The translations under genes were made by a program, and so were the position numbers. This document shows positions 22,981-35,792 of a stretch of 64,000 nucleotides of DNA, in pieces. Position 1 is the first letter of the stretch. Every line of letters starts with the position of its first letter. This stretch comes from Lineus longissimus. Its lineage: Eukaryota > Nemertea > Pilidiophora > Heteronemertea > Lineidae. The DNA lies in NCBI RefSeq assembly GCF_910592395.1, contig NC_088310.1, positions 15,633,501-15,697,500 on the forward strand. Direction: 5' to 3'. The notes under the pieces were generated by a model, which saw nothing but the letters and a program-made list of their open reading frames with translations, was not told the DNA's origin and ran no database searches.

Positions 22981-25900
22981 GAATTACGCCTCAGACGACA
23001 CTAATCGGATTACTCATACTAATGAGCTCACTTAGATTGGCCACGTTCAATAGTAACGGACTAGGGGCTGGGCAACCCGAATACCTCAGTGAGGTAATCG
23101 AGAACTGTGATTTGTTCTTGATTCAAGAACATTGGTTATTCGAAGATCAGATGTGTAAGTTACAGCAAAAGCTCGGTAAAGATTATATTGTGCACGGACA
23201 ATCTGGAATGGAGAGTAACGTCTTGTTAATAGGTAGACCTCACGGGGGTACGGCTATTGCTTGGCATTCGGGTATAGAGGCAAAGGTTATACCAGTAGAT
23301 TGGAAATCAAAAAGAGTATGTGCTACCAGGCTATCTTATGATAACCTGGAGTTATTGGTGTTAAATGTTTATATGCCATCAGATGGAGGGGGTCCAGAAA
23401 ATGTGAGGGAATATAGAGAAGTGTTGCAAGAAATAGCTGCGATAAGGAATCAAACGATGCGAGGTACATTATGATTGGCGGGGATTTTAATACAGATCTG
23501 AGTAGGTCTCATTCCCCGCACACAATTATGCTTAAGCAATTTCTAGAGGAAGAAAATCTTCAGCTAGCGCGGGGACACGTGTCGAGTAATGTGGATTATA
23601 CGTATGAAAGTAGAGCAAATGGAACCCGGTCACTAATTGACCATTTCATTGTGTCGGAAGAGGTGTATGAATTGATAACAGCCAACGAGGTTGAGCATAA
23701 AGCGTACAATCCATCAGATCATTCCTGCTTATTTATGTCGGTTAACTTACCCGCACCAAACGTTTTTGGTGAAGCGGGCGAGGTTGGGCCGAGGTCAAAA
23801 ATGAGGTAGGATAAGGCAACGGATGAAGATATTGTGAGATATAAGGCATCGTTGGACGATTTACTTCGCCAAATCGACATTCCAGTGGAGGCCTTGGCTT
23901 GTAGGGACTTTAAGTGTAAAGAGCACAGTGAGGAGATTGAACACTTTCATGATGATATAGTTGGCGCCTGTCTGACGGCAAGTCGGGAGTCAATCCCCAC
24001 ATATGACATCAACCAACCTAGGGTTAGAGCAGGATGGAACAACGGGGCAAGCGAGGCAAAGGAAAGAGCGATCTTCTGGCATAACTTATGGAAAGAAAAT
24101 GGCAGGCCCAGAAATGGGGCAGTGGCAGACATCAGACGGAGAACATGGGCACTATATCATCGTGAAGTGAAGGAAGTAAAAAGGAATCAGGATCAAATGT
24201 CAGCAAATAAGCTTGCAAGTAAAAAGAATGTATGGGTAGAAGTAAAGAAGATTAAGGGTAGTTCTAATTCCGTGCCAACTACAATGGACGAGGCTGTGGG
24301 CAGTGTAGAAATAGGAAACCTGTTTGCTGATAGGTTTAAGAGATTATACAACAGTGTGTCATTAGAAAGGGGTGAAATGCAAGAATTAACAAGCGACATT
24401 GAAAGAGAGATTGCAGAATCTTGTTGCAAGGGTAAATGTTATAGCAGCCATAGTATAAACCAAGGCGATGTAAAGGCAGGGATAAATCGGTTGAACAGTG
24501 GTAAACAAGACAGCATACCCTATCTCTTCATTGATCACTTCATCAACGGTTGTGATAGTCTAGAGATCTACATAGGACTTTTACTAAACGCCATGGTGAT
24601 ACACGGACATTGTCCAACCAAATTCGAGAGCACTCGGGTCATCCCAATCCCGAAAGATAAGAAGAAGTCTTTAAATTCCTCTGACAACTACCGGGGTATA
24701 TCTCTAAGCAGTATCATGGGGAAGATCCTTGATAATGTTATCATAAAGCACCATCACGATGCCCTGAGATCAAATGACGCTCAGTTTGGCTTTAAAAAGA
24801 ATCTGTCAACGGCTAGCTGCGCATCTATAGTAAACGAAGTAGTGGGATATTACAATGGGAGAAATTCGCCAGTATATTGCGTAACCCTTGACGCAAGTAA
24901 AGCGTTCGACTGCGTACACTTTGTTAAGTTGTTCCGGAAGCTCATAAAAAACGGAATCTGTCCATTAATGGCGAGGTTTTTGGCATACCAGTACAGTAAT
25001 CAACGGATTTGTGTTAAATGGGGCGAATTCGTATCGGATTCATTTACCGCGACGAACGGGGTGAAACAGGGTGGGGTGTTATCCCCCATTTTTTTCAATA
25101 TTTACATAGATCAGCTTCTTGTAGACCTACAACATTCAAAGATCGGGTGTAGAGTAGGTCATATGTATGTGGGGGTATTTGCTTATGCAGATGACATTAT
25201 ACTCCTTGCACCGACGGTACTATCACTGACAAAGATGTTGAAAATGGCAAAGGTTTTTTCAAATGACTATATGATTAAATTCAATTAGACTAAAAGTAGT
25301 TTCATGGTTTTTCCCGGGAGTTGTGATGTCAGGGTGGAATTCATAGTCTTCGACGGAGTGAGGTTAAATGCAAAACAGGTTGAGACGCATCTGGGTTTCC
25401 CCCTAGGGCCCAATACCGACCAGCTGAGAATCGATGCAGGAATAAACAACTTGTATAAACGTACCAACATGGTTTTGGCTCGTTTTGGGCATGCTTCAGC
25501 CGAGAGCCGGTATTTTTTGTTCAAATCTTTTTGCATGAGTATGTATGGGTTTCAATTGTGGGACATAGGAAGTCGACACATGGAGAATTTTTTCACTGCA
25601 TGGCGGAAATGCGTCAGGCGAATAATGAAGTTACCAATGAGAACACACAACAAACTAATTCCTTTAATCATTGGAGACAGTCCCATTGAGCTTCAATTGG
25701 AAAGACGATTACTGAGATTCATAGAAAACCTTACTAGATCAGGGAACGATTACATGATGTTATGTATGAATCTAATATTGTATGAGGGTACAACAAGCCT
25801 AGGTAGGAACACTACTAGAGTCTGTCTTAAATATCGTATCAATAAGTTTACGATTAATGTTGGATACCATAACATAGGTGAGGCTGAGTTTAAAGATGAG

Positions 25901-26014
25901 GATGTACGTGTGGCGGCTCAAGCCCGTGAGTTGTTAGAAAGCCTAGAAAACGGCAACGAAATACTAACACAGGACGAGATAAGGACGATGTTAGAATTTG
26001 TATGTACGAGTTAA
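22977..26014 (+). pseudogene. ORF2 of the non-LTR element: endonuclease and reverse transcriptase
   Basis: The N-terminal part is an exonuclease-endonuclease-phosphatase fold nuclease. Visible sites are TFNSNGLG, FLIQEHWL, LNVYMPSDGG, GGDFNTDL, LIDHFIVSE and PSDHSCLF, covering the expected Asn, Glu, Asp-x-Asn and Asp-His residues. The reverse transcriptase follows with NYRGISLSS, TLDASKAFDCV, NGVKQGGVLSPIFF and the catalytic FAYADDIILL. The thumb and C-terminal part end at FVCTS. Three lesions break it: a frameshift near 23465, TAG at 23807-23809 and TAG at 25286-25288. The frame before and after each TAG is the same, so they are point nonsense changes. Confidence 0.9.
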
Positions 26015-26078
26015 TTTGTAATCACGGTGTTTCTTTTTCTTTTCTGTAAATTCTGTAAACTCATGTCAATTTAGATAC

Positions 26079-26152
26079 TCTGTACAATAGTACGAAATAA
26101 ACATATATATATATATATATATGTTTATTCGTACTACTTTCCGTTGTACAGA
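26079..26152. repeat. Palindrome joining two non-LTR 3' ends
   Basis: TCTGTACAATAGTACGAAAT leads into a TA run, which is mirrored by ATGTTTATTCGTACTA and TTGTACAGA. The two halves are the 3' termini of two related elements in opposite orientation, both ending in TACGAA(A)TAAACATATATA. Confidence 0.8.
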
Positions 26153-26560
26153 TAACAAAAAATAAGGTGCAATAAGACAATACAGAGTTGGGTGCAAATA
26201 CAAGTTTACGATAAGGCAAACAAAGTAAAAGGTAAGACTGAGAGTCGAACCCGAAAACCTCTCATTCTTGGAGATGATCCTGAATAAGTTACATTAGTAT
26301 CTTGAACTATCACAATAAAACTAACACCAAAAACAATACTCCATCAAATCAACCTGTACACAAAAAGTTAATTATCATGTCTATTTCCTCTTTTGTGAGA
26401 ATATGATTCCCTGCCTCCCGCATTTCAAGCAATTCCCTAACTTGGATGGCAACCCTATTATGCCCCAATCCCCAAAATTCCCTATTGATGTCCCTTAGCA
26501 TTATACATTCATCAGGCAGCTGATCCCTATTCCAGTTGTAAATATATAAATGTACTGGGA
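26119..26560 (-). mobile_element. 3' fragment of a second, related non-LTR element
   Basis: On the minus strand an ORF2 C-terminus ends with TGA at 26349-26351 and reads RELLEMREAGNHILTKEEID before IINFLCTG. It aligns with RELLESLENGNEILTQDEIR near the end of the preceding element. The 3' region to 26119 includes the same terminal TACGAATAAACATATATA. The 5' part is missing and the left limit on the minus strand is approximate. Confidence 0.8.
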
Positions 26561-26664
26561 TATTTGAATATTGTATGGCACACGCTTCGTCACAGTGTGT
26601 TTGAAACTGAAATGGAACAGGAATATAGCATGGAATCTGTCATGGGTTTGTGGAGCCGGATATA

Positions 26665-26904
26665 ACCTCCATCATCAGCAAGTGCTGCTACCTATGAGGA
26701 AAATATGTAAGTTACTTGACCTGCCAGGCAGCCTCAGAGCTGTTTTCAGCAGTCAGGGCACTCAAACCCAGGATTAGACTTGCGCCGTCCGACGCCAACT
26801 TGCCGTTCACCCTACAACGAATACAGTTCCCAGTGCGCGTTGCCTACTCAATTACAATCAGCAAGGCCCAATGAAAAACATTCAATAGACTAGGCATATA
26901 CCTG
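26665..26904 (+). repeat. Dispersed repeat, copy 2
   Basis: Direct copy of the sequence at 16153-16380, slightly longer. It starts immediately after the truncated non-LTR fragment region. Confidence 0.75.
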
Positions 26905-28244
26905 CCCCAGTCTTCTCACATTGCCAACTCTATGTCGCCTTCTCCGGTGCTAGGACATTCAACAAAATATACGTCAAAGTCGACAACAACAGCAACCAAG
27001 GACATTGACAGGACAAAACCATAACACGGAACATTGTCTTCAAAGAAATACTGTAGATCAATCTGTGACATTTTCCGCACACCATCACATTCTCAGCAAG
27101 ATACTGGTACGCAAAAAACGCTCCTTACAATTTCACCACAAATGAAACTGACACTTTTATATAAGCTCCCTCAACCACCGTGCAGAGTAGGGTTTAAGCT
27201 AGTACTGTATGGATATCTACTCTACAGCACCTTTATTCACTAATCACCCCAGAGAATCAAAATCCTGAAGTCCGGGCATTGTGTGCCAAGTCCAGGTTCT
27301 GAGTCATCTGGTATTCCTGATTTCTGAGTCCCTCAATGGTTTCCTCGCAAAAATGGCTCTTCCATGGCATACCTAAATACGGTAGTATTTACCCGATGTG
27401 TACATTCGGATCTAGAGCTACTGGGCCTGCTATGGGCTGATTTCAAACACCATATCTCTGCTTTGGCGGCGTCATGAAGCAAAAGATTGTAAAGCCAGCA
27501 TTACCAACAAAAGCTTTTCCCTCATTGCAGCCTATCGCACAGAATATTTGATGTGAAACTTCAAAGATCGTGTTCCCCAGATCCCCAGATTCAATGCGTA
27601 AGTTCAATCAGAATCTTATCGCATCTTCAACAGCATGGGAGCGCTTTCCTGGACACACGATCGATGGACTTGGAATTCAGGAATACCAGAGGACTCGGAA
27701 TCTGGACTTGGCACTCAATGCCCGGAGTTCAGAATTCAAAATAGACGATTATGATTTGATTAAAAAATTTATTTGACTCACGAATATATTCTGCCATATA
27801 TCCATCACTCAGCATTCGCAAAAATGTTATGCCCCGAAAATGTTCTGATCTACACTATTAAGCTATCTTAAGAGGTCGCCCTGAATGTTGAAAGCAGTGG
27901 AACAGAGAAGCTACAGAAATGACTCCATGACAGAGAAATCCAGTTGAAAGTATTTCATGCCAGACTTTAGTGCATATGGAATGACCATCAATGCACGCCT
28001 AGTCTTGTCCAGAAGAGGCTAATGAACACTACTCTGAAACAATATTTGGTCTAAAAGATGTTTTATAATGTAGTTAGTAAGGAGGAAATTATTGTGGTTT
28101 TTGCTCAGGGTATCATGATCCATATTGATTCTGGTTGTGGTGTCTGTCTGTCTGTCAGTCTGTTTGTTCTGTTGGGGCTTCAATAGGCAAATTCGCGTGC
28201 AGAACAAAAGCAACGACTCATGATACAGATAGAATGAGAGCTAA
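26905..28244. other. No recognisable gene
   Basis: Non-coding. The phrase TGGAATTCAGGAATACCAGA near 27670 and its rough reverse complement near 27300 suggest an old inverted repeat, but it is too diverged to delimit. Near 28120 there is a TGTCTGTC-rich start like that at 8.76 kb. Confidence 0.4.
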
Positions 28245-28434
28245 TGTGACCCGGCATGGCAAATGGGGCACATGTGGCACAGAAGATGAGCCTAAAATGA
28301 CACCAGGACATAATAGAAGAAATTGATATACTCAGATTTAACAAAAGGCAGACAATAGCGAAATGAACAACCAGTCCGTCTCAACCTGTCAAGCTCGGAG
28401 CGACATGCAACTCATTTTGCCATGCCGGGTCACA
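28245..28434 (+). mobile_element. 190-bp MITE (TGTGACCC family), copy 1
   Basis: The perfect 19-base ends TGTGACCCGGCATGGCAAA and TTTGCCATGCCGGGTCACA enclose an interior with GACACCAGGA and CAGTCCGTCTCAACCTGTC. Three more copies occur at 40213, 42805 and 54676. No ORF. Confidence 0.85.
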
Positions 28435-30161
28435 AATGACATAGTTTATACTGCTAGGCAATTCAATGAATTAATCAATTTTAAGGTCAGAGCTCAAAGT
28501 CACAAGGCCCGGCCTAACCTAGTCTTAGTGTTATCAAATAATCATGCGGAACAATAGGCAATTCACCACGTCTTCTTGTTAAGTGTTTGTTACGAGACAA
28601 CAACTACATCACTCGGACATACCGTAGGTCAATTGATCTCACTAATAGCATTACAAATTAGGTGTCTACACCGATTATACAGAGATTCCTAGGTTCTACT
28701 AACAAATAAATACACCAATCAAACAATGGGCTTATTATGTTTGTAGACCCTCCTAACCAAGACATAGATGCCAAATTTTTTATGTCGTGATGCATATGTA
28801 TTAATCGAGTTATAGCCAATAAATGGAATATTTTATAGTTGTGGCGAACTCACTTTGCACTCACCTTGATCATTTTGAAAAATGCTCAAGTGTGGTCACG
28901 AGGCATCACATAGTTCCTGGTGCTACACGCCTAAAAGATTTAAAAATTGGCCAGGTTTAGAACTGCTATAGTTTCAGCCTTTTCACCGCCATACTATTTC
29001 AAAAATTGTCTGTGAAAGTGTTAAGAGATGCGATTAGGTTTAGTGATATCTCATCCTCTTGCATTACATGTATTGTGCATGTAAAAGAGTGGACAAACAG
29101 ACAAGCAAAAGGGCATTTTCAATGAACTTCCTTTTCCATAGTGCATGTTACGCTCAAAGCAAATGGTTATTTTGTGCTGTTTTACACCTATCTTTTACCT
29201 CCACATCATCTGTACTGATCACCATGTTCATAGAGGAACTTCGAACATCATACTCCTGGGAGTAAAAATATAAAAGAATAACAAACATGAAATAATTGGT
29301 AAGGTAAATGAAAGAAGGTGTTTATGAAAATTGCTGCCAAAAGCTAGGTTGAGGCAAACTTTTGCAGCTTAAGTTCCTGCATCACTACGGTAATGTGCTC
29401 CTCCACGACAGGCTGATATATATTTCAATGGCAATAAGCAAGAGCTCATTGGTGTAGGACTGCTCGTCTATGAATAAGGTGGCCCGGGTTCGATACACTA
29501 CAACAGTTTTTCTGTGAGTGGTATTTTTGTAATAGTATTTTTCGTTATCTATTACAAAACAGTGTTTTATTCCTTTGTGAATGAAAGAAGATGTTTCATA
29601 GAAATTGCTAAGTTACATAAAGGAGTGATAAAGACTCATCTTTATCAAGTAAGTTTTGGTTATTATCGTAAGATTTTCCACCAGGACTTTCAAACATAAA
29701 CAAGTCAGAAGGCTAACCTTATGCCTTACAATAGATCTCTCTAAAATAGGCTTCATAAGAAAGTGTCCTTGTTCTTTTGGGCCACTGTGCGAAAACTACT
29801 GGGCTGATTTTATCAAAGTTTGCCTTTTCCAAATCTAGCGTTGGGACCCATAAGGAATTCAAATTTCAGTGACCTTGGTTACAAAATAAATTTATTGTAC
29901 GTATCCATGCACATTGACATAGTACATTGATTTTGATATGTTCTCCTCTGACCTGCTTATTTCTGAATAATTTTTTATTATATATATGAATTTTTTTCCC
30001 AATGTGCCAAGTTACATTCTTAAATACAGAAGAACATCCCCTTCAGGACACCCCTGCCAGGCTGACACCTCCGAGTAATGGACATATCCCTGTGTGTTCT
30101 ATATCATTTCCTCTAACCAAAACTTACGGCGATGCTGACTTAGTGATTCAATTTCCTTGCA
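28435..30161. other. No recognisable protein gene
   Basis: Non-coding AT-rich sequence except for a tRNA-like stretch at 29447-29505, listed separately. Confidence 0.45.
29447..29505 (+). pseudogene. tRNA-like sequence (SINE head or tRNA pseudogene)
   Basis: AAGAGCTCATTGGTGTAGGA resembles a tRNA D-arm / A box, and GGCCCGGGTTCGATACACT resembles a T-arm / B box about 35 bases later. No full cloverleaf was built. Similar remnants occur at 40.55 and 57.33 kb. Confidence 0.4.
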
Positions 30162-31013
30162 ATTACGGACAGTAAACAAAAACAATGGCTGCCTATATCC
30201 GCTCAGGTAGTATTGTTCTGGTTAATTGTAGGTTGGTTTGAATGTGATGTCTGTTGCTCTCCTAATCAAACGCTACATGTTTTTGTTTAATCACCATCCA
30301 CAATGCCAAGTACAGTTCAACCTCTCTATTGTGGACACCCATGGGACTGGGCCAGGTGTCCACAATAGAGAGGTGTCCGCAATAGAGAGGTTATGCCAAA
30401 TCGTCCGATAGGTGGATTTGAAGTTCCCGCCTTACAGGTCTTGGTTTTCTCTGTGTCCACATCTAGCGTAGAAACTTTGAACCTGTTGGCTGATCGGTCT
30501 TTGCTTGTGATGTTGCGTTGAATGACGTGAGCTACATTGGAACTCAGAGAGTGAATAATCTCTCTAGTAAAAGGTGCCCCTTTTATTGCAAAATCTCCAC
30601 GACATGTCATAATGTGTGAAAAAACACCACAATTTCTGTCCATCACCCACCTTTTATTAATAATTAATTTTTTCTCATTTCTCTACTCACGCATATTCGC
30701 CGCAACACTGACAAAACCGCGTGGATTTATGAGTGTCTGTTGACACAATAGGCCTTGTGATTAGTTGAAAAGATGAGTAAACAAATGCCGTGGCTTAATT
30801 AGGATACAAAAACACAATGCCATGGGGTAATTACGTTGATTAATTACGCAAATATCTCACCTGTCAGGCCTACTTGGCTCTCCAAGCGCACGTGGGAAAC
30901 CATTGTTTTTGCCTACTGTCCGTAATTGGGAGGGAATTTGACCAAAAATTGGCCATCGCCCTGTCCGCAATTCGGAGTAGAGAGGTGTCCGCCGTATAGA
31001 GGTTTTTGTCCAA
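30162..31013. mobile_element. Pogo/mariner-like non-autonomous element with extra inverted repeats
   Basis: At 30311 a sequence TACAGTTCAACCTCTCTATT followed by GTGGACACC is of the type found at pogo/Tigger termini. A diverged inverted match (GAGGTGTCCGCCGTATAGAG) lies at about 30985. A separate 26-base inverted pair, ATTACGGACAGTAAACAAAA at 30162 and CATTGTTTTTGCCTACTGTC at 30901, overlaps this region. The two pairs do not share the same limits, so more than one element may be nested. No transposase frame. Confidence 0.5.
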
Positions 31014-31605
31014 GTAATCTCGAATGTGCATGTAAATTATATTAAATTATTTGAAATAATTAAGAATTACCTGATTTGACCTTATCAAAGACAAATCCCC
31101 TCCTAAATGGAATATGTAGATTCACAACCCCCCTCCCCCTATATGGAACATATACATATGGATCCACCTACTGGATGATAATGGCATAATCTCCCTATCA
31201 ACAGCATGTTGGAGTTTAAAACCCTCACACTGTCAGGCAGCGATTGGACTGAATGCGCATTGAAACTTTAATACTAATGGGGTGCCACAATTAATTTACA
31301 TGGGCGAGAACATTTGTGTATACCTGAGCATGCTAATTAAGGCAAGTACTGGCTGCACTTCCCGTGATCTCATGCTGGAGAAGATGAGTTGAGTAATATT
31401 TCAGCGGGACACCTTATGTTCAGTCATAATAAAACTACACTTGATATCTTTGTGAAATCAATGTTATCTGCATTACGATTTAGTAAGCTTACTGTTGGTG
31501 CAGTCTTCCTGCTTCCCGCATTATTTACTACATGACTACATGTTATCCACATAATTTATCTGTCCTAAACATTAACTGCGCCTGCCTCCATGTCAACATA
31601 GAATG
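31014..31605. other. No recognisable gene
   Basis: Non-coding sequence without supported features. Confidence 0.45.
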
Positions 31606-33990
31606 AAACGGCCAGGGGCCCTTGTGCTCACCGTATAGATATTTGGTGCTTTGGAATTCATCCAGGCTAAGAAACATTGTACATGTATAGTATATAGGTC
31701 AAACGAAAGTTGGGATGACATGTGATGTATCGTTGCTTGGAGTAAGTACCATAAGAATATCATCAAAAACAAGTCACTAATAAACGAGATATTGCACTTT
31801 TTACCTATTTTAGTTTTGGCCTCCTGGTGGCCAAGTTGAATACCAGATCAGATCGAAATTCGGTGTCCGAGGTGACATGACGTAGGGAGTCATGTGTACC
31901 AAATTTCAAGTTCATAGCTTTAGTGGTTAAGAAACGTGCCATAGTTACAATCAAACCACCAATTTATGCCATTTGACCTCTGTGACCTTGAAAAGCAGGT
32001 CAGATCAAAAACTCATATGATATGTGATGTATCCTTGCTAGAACCTACCATAAAATGTTATTGAAAACGAATCACTAATAAGCGAGATATCACACTTTCT
32101 AGGTTTTCACTTTTGGCCCCCTGGTGGCCAAGTCGAGAATCAGACTGGACTGAAATTCAGGGTCAGAGGTCAGCTGACCTAGTGGGTCCTTTGTACAAAG
32201 TCTCAAGTTCATAGCCTTAGAGGTTAACAAACGTTCCACAGTTACGCTCAAATGGCCAATTTGCGCCATTTGACCTCTGTGACCTTGACAAGTACGCCAA
32301 ATCAAAACCCGTATCATATGTGATGTATCCTTGCTAAGAGTATCTACCATAAAATTTTTACCAAAAACTAATCAGTAATAAGCGTGATATGGCACTATTC
32401 AAATTTTTGATTTTGGCCCCCTGGTGGCCAAGTTAAAAATCAGACCGGACCGAAAATAAGTGTCACAGGTCATCTGACCTAGGGGGTCATGTGTACCAAG
32501 TTTACAGTTCATAGCTTTAGTGGTTAAGAACGCGCCATATTGACACACAAACGGCCAATTCACACCATTTGACCTCTGTGACCTTGAAAAGTAGGCCACA
32601 TCGACCTGATTTTTTGTCAGCATGTAGAGATATGTAACAGGTGTCTACATACAAAATTTAAAGATTATAGGATGAATAAAGACAAAACGTGCCACTATCG
32701 GTGAAATTTTAGAGTTTGACCTCTGTGACCTTGAACAGTAGGTCAAATCAAAAACCCGTATGATATGTGATGTATCCTTGCTAGGAGTACCCAACATAAA
32801 ATATTTGTCAAAAACAAATCAGTAACAAATGAGATATTGCACATTTTAACTTTTCGGTTTTAGCCCCCTGGTGGCAAAGTCAAGAATCAGACCGGAGGAA
32901 AATTCAGTGTCATGGTACATATGACCTTGAGCATGATGTATACAAAGTTTCAGGTTCATAGCACAAGCGGTTAAGAAACGTGCCACAGGATACAATGGAC
33001 GCAGCGGACACAGAGCTATCGTATAGACTCCCCTACGGTGAGCCAATGACAACAAGGGGAAAATCAGTAGCAGATGATGGTAAATCACAGTTGCATTTAT
33101 GCTAACATTTTGATCAAACTTACAAAGACACATTTATTGCCATATGGATTCCCATTGTCATTGTGTCCGAAGTGCTAATAATCAACACAGATTTGCAAGA
33201 AGGTGCTAATTGATGCAATGCAGTCATGGGATCGATGGTCTGGGTACCAGGGTGCTCAGTTAATGGTAATTAAAGAGGAAAAAATTTCGGGACCAGATTA
33301 TCTTGGTTGTCATGACACAGTGGTCATGTTAATGAGGTGGTCATCAGCCGGGGTTCCACTGTATTTCTATTCACTTTTAAGATCTGCCCCGAAACTCACA
33401 CCACCTCAACATGCACTGTGCCATGGTATGAGGCCCTGTGATAACACACAAAGACGATCTATGATATGTTATGACAATAAGCAGATATAGCATGTTTTAC
33501 CTTCTCAGTTTTGGTAGTCTGGTGGCCAAGTTGCTTATCAGAATCAGAGGTTATCGAACAAAGGGGGTAATGTGAAGCTTTTTAAAAGTCGATAACTATA
33601 ACCCTTAACCCTTTCGTTACTGGCCAACCGCGGAGCGGTAGATTGACACGCAACTGCAGCGTACTGGTAGGCAGCACAGCGGTAGATGCGGTATATGCAG
33701 TAAAGCATTGATTATTTAAAATGTATGATGCTGCTGTCTTTGAATACCATAGGCCTATTTTGAGGGGTCTTCTGCTCGATCGAAAAAGGGCAAAACTTAG
33801 CATGTGTGAACCATGAATCATGTAAGGAACGATTCGATTTCTAAGTAATAGTTACCAAGGGCTACATGTGTTCCAAGTTTTAGTTTAGTAGCTTCAGCAG
33901 TAACGAAACGTACCACCAATGTCTAACGCTGACAGACAACGCCAATGACGGATGTTGTGCTATGACAAAAGCTCACAGGGGAGTCAAAAA
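31606..33990 (+). repeat. HX-family repeat, long copy
   Basis: It begins CGGCCAGGGGCCCTTGTGCT followed by CACC. It holds five or more sub-repeats of about 320 bp with the family boxes GGCCCCCTGGTGGCCAAGT and GACCTCTGTGACCTTGA. It ends near ACAAAAGCTCACAGGGGAG. Around 33604 the sequence TTAACCCTTTCGTTACTGGC resembles one end of a piggyBac-like MITE. Translated frames across it are by-products of the repeat and are not genes. Confidence 0.65.
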
Positions 33991-35038
33991 TGAGTCATCA
34001 AGATGGCTAGAAACAAGAAAGTTGGTCAAATATTGAAATTGAAATATAAGTCTGGAAGTGCCCAAGTCAGGTATCATCACAGCAAGTTTCTGTCAAATAG
34101 CCTTAGGAGTTGCAAACTATGCCCTTATGGACAGATGAACAGACAGACGCCGACAGAGGATGACAATACCTGTCGGAGGTTTAAAAATCACTTATTTCAT
34201 GAAATGAAATACATTAAATAGATGTGTGCTGGAAAACAGAACACTGTCAAGGGGTTAAGATTATTACTGATCATAAGCCGTTGCCACCAGTTGTTAATCA
34301 TTTCTTGCCACCATATTACTTCTCTAACAATATTGTTACATGTATTACCTCTTCTTCAGGTCTTAAAAACTGGTGTCCAGAACATACAGAGAGTGAATAC
34401 TGAAAACATACAGCAGAAACACAAATTACAAAAATCGGCCAATCTATCATTTTTAGCCACACCACATGAGATACTACAGCCTGAAATCGATTATTCTAGG
34501 GAGGCAAATAATAGAACAAAATTTAACCTCTTGTATACTGCGCTGCGTCGACCATGTCTGTACCGAAGCGTTTTTTGTATATTTCAGGATTTATGGTATC
34601 AATATCTCAAAATACTGTAGAACTAATGTCTTTGGTGATAAGACCCCACAAACCATACATTTTTGTGAAGGGGATTGACTAAGCTATTGATTGATTTTGG
34701 TTGCATGTGCATTGGTGATCAATAACCAATATCGATTGATTCGTTTTGAGATTTTTTAAGGAAGTTCAATAAATAATTCTTTTTTTCCTAATTACCAATC
34801 TCGTTATTGATGATTAACAACAGATCATCAACACCTTCTTTCCCAATTCATGAGTAATGCTGTGCATGGGCCTCCCGCATATTGGAGCGCCAATGCAGCA
34901 CACTCATCTAAATATTCGATATGCTGCAAAGGTTTCTGCATCAGTGCTGGATCATTGCTGCATTAATGCTCCACGCATATGATTTAACCGGTTAAGGAAA
35001 AGAGCACCTTTCCAGCACATGTGCTGCAAATGAACTCC
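33991..35038. other. No recognisable gene
   Basis: Non-coding. At 34140-34190 ACAGACAGACGCCGACAGAG followed by GACAATACCTGTCGG looks like another HX 3' end. Frames here have no family resemblance. Confidence 0.4.
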
Positions 35039-35042
35039 TTAA

Positions 35043-35521
35043 CTCTTTGCCTGCCAAAATCGTTCTAGAACAACCGTAACTTCCCATCCGTTTCCTGCCA
35101 AACTCGTTCCAGAACGAAATGGTTAGTTCTCTGTCATAACACCAGAGGTCATCTCGGTACTGAACCAGGAATTGGTTTGATGTGTTAGGTTTCAATGCAG
35201 ACGATCGTCTGCTCATTCTATGCATGCATTTCGTGACTTCATTAAGTGAAACTGGCGGGAAAAACTGCATGTTTCCTGCTGATAGAAGCAAAACCTGCAA
35301 AGTACCCCTCTGCAATGGTGATTGTTTCAATGACTAGCATGGAAAAAAGCAGTACAACTGATATATAGGTGAAAGAGTAAGCTGAGAAAAAGAAAATAAA
35401 ACAGGTTTCAAGGATATATGTCTTCTTGTTTTTTTCTAAAAATTATTGAAAATCTGGTAAAAATAGTGAAATTGCGGCAAACTGGGGGATATTAATTAAA
35501 AATAGCCGTTGCAGGGAAGAG
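35043..35521. mobile_element. piggyBac-like MITE, second type
   Basis: The ends CTCTTTGCCTGCC and GGGAAGAG are flanked by TTAA at 35039-35042 and 35522-35525. The terminal match is short (CTCTT) and the interior is non-coding, so the call rests mainly on the TTAA borders. Confidence 0.5.
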
Positions 35522-35729
35522 TTAATTGGAACACACTTGCAGCACTGGTTCCATATTATGAAATACTGAGTTGAATGATACAGAACCAACTAGATGTAAT
35601 TAATTTGTGTAAGCACTGTTACAGAAAAGCATATCCCTGATTGATGTATGGAACACTTTATTTTCAATCCGCACACGGCCTGTACATCAATCCCATGTAC
35701 ATGCATGTTTTGCTCCCAACTTCACTCAC

Positions 35730-35792
35730 CTGTCTGGATGACCTCTTCTTGTCACGTATTTTAGTCCGAACAATTCTGTTCAGCTCCAGCAT
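35730..35792 (-). CDS. SH3-domain protein gene, exon downstream of the exon-end array
   Basis: On the minus strand a 63-base open segment sits between TATTTCAG and GTGAGTGA. It encodes MLELNRIVRTKIRDKKRSSR then Q, in phase 0 on both sides. It continues correctly from the previous exon (39742-40002, ending NQDE, phase 0). The basic, helical composition fits a linker. Evidence is splice sites plus phase only. Confidence 0.65.

Larger units (their letters stand above)
18744..26118 (+). mobile_element. Non-LTR retrotransposon (jockey superfamily, L2/CR1-like), nearly full length but inactive
   Basis: It carries ORF1 (gag-like), ORF2 (apurinic-type endonuclease plus reverse transcriptase) and a short 3' region that ends in a TA microsatellite. 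ORF1 is interrupted by a 2.76-kb HX-family insertion. ORF2 has one frameshift and two TAG stops. Such elements copy themselves by target-primed reverse transcription: the endonuclease nicks the target and the reverse transcriptase extends from the nick. The few lesions indicate a fairly recent insertion. A second family member lies directly after it in the opposite orientation. Clade assignment below superfamily is not certain. Confidence 0.88.

Noticed and set aside
26230-26280. tRNA T-arm-like sequence AGAGTCGAACCC
   Set aside because: It lies in the 3' region of the inverted non-LTR fragment and has no matching A box at the right spacing.
32099-33133. Several similar minus-strand ORFs with QGHRGQM and LILDLATRGPK
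   Set aside because: They repeat with the HX sub-repeat period and also occur in other HX copies, so they are by-products of the repeat.
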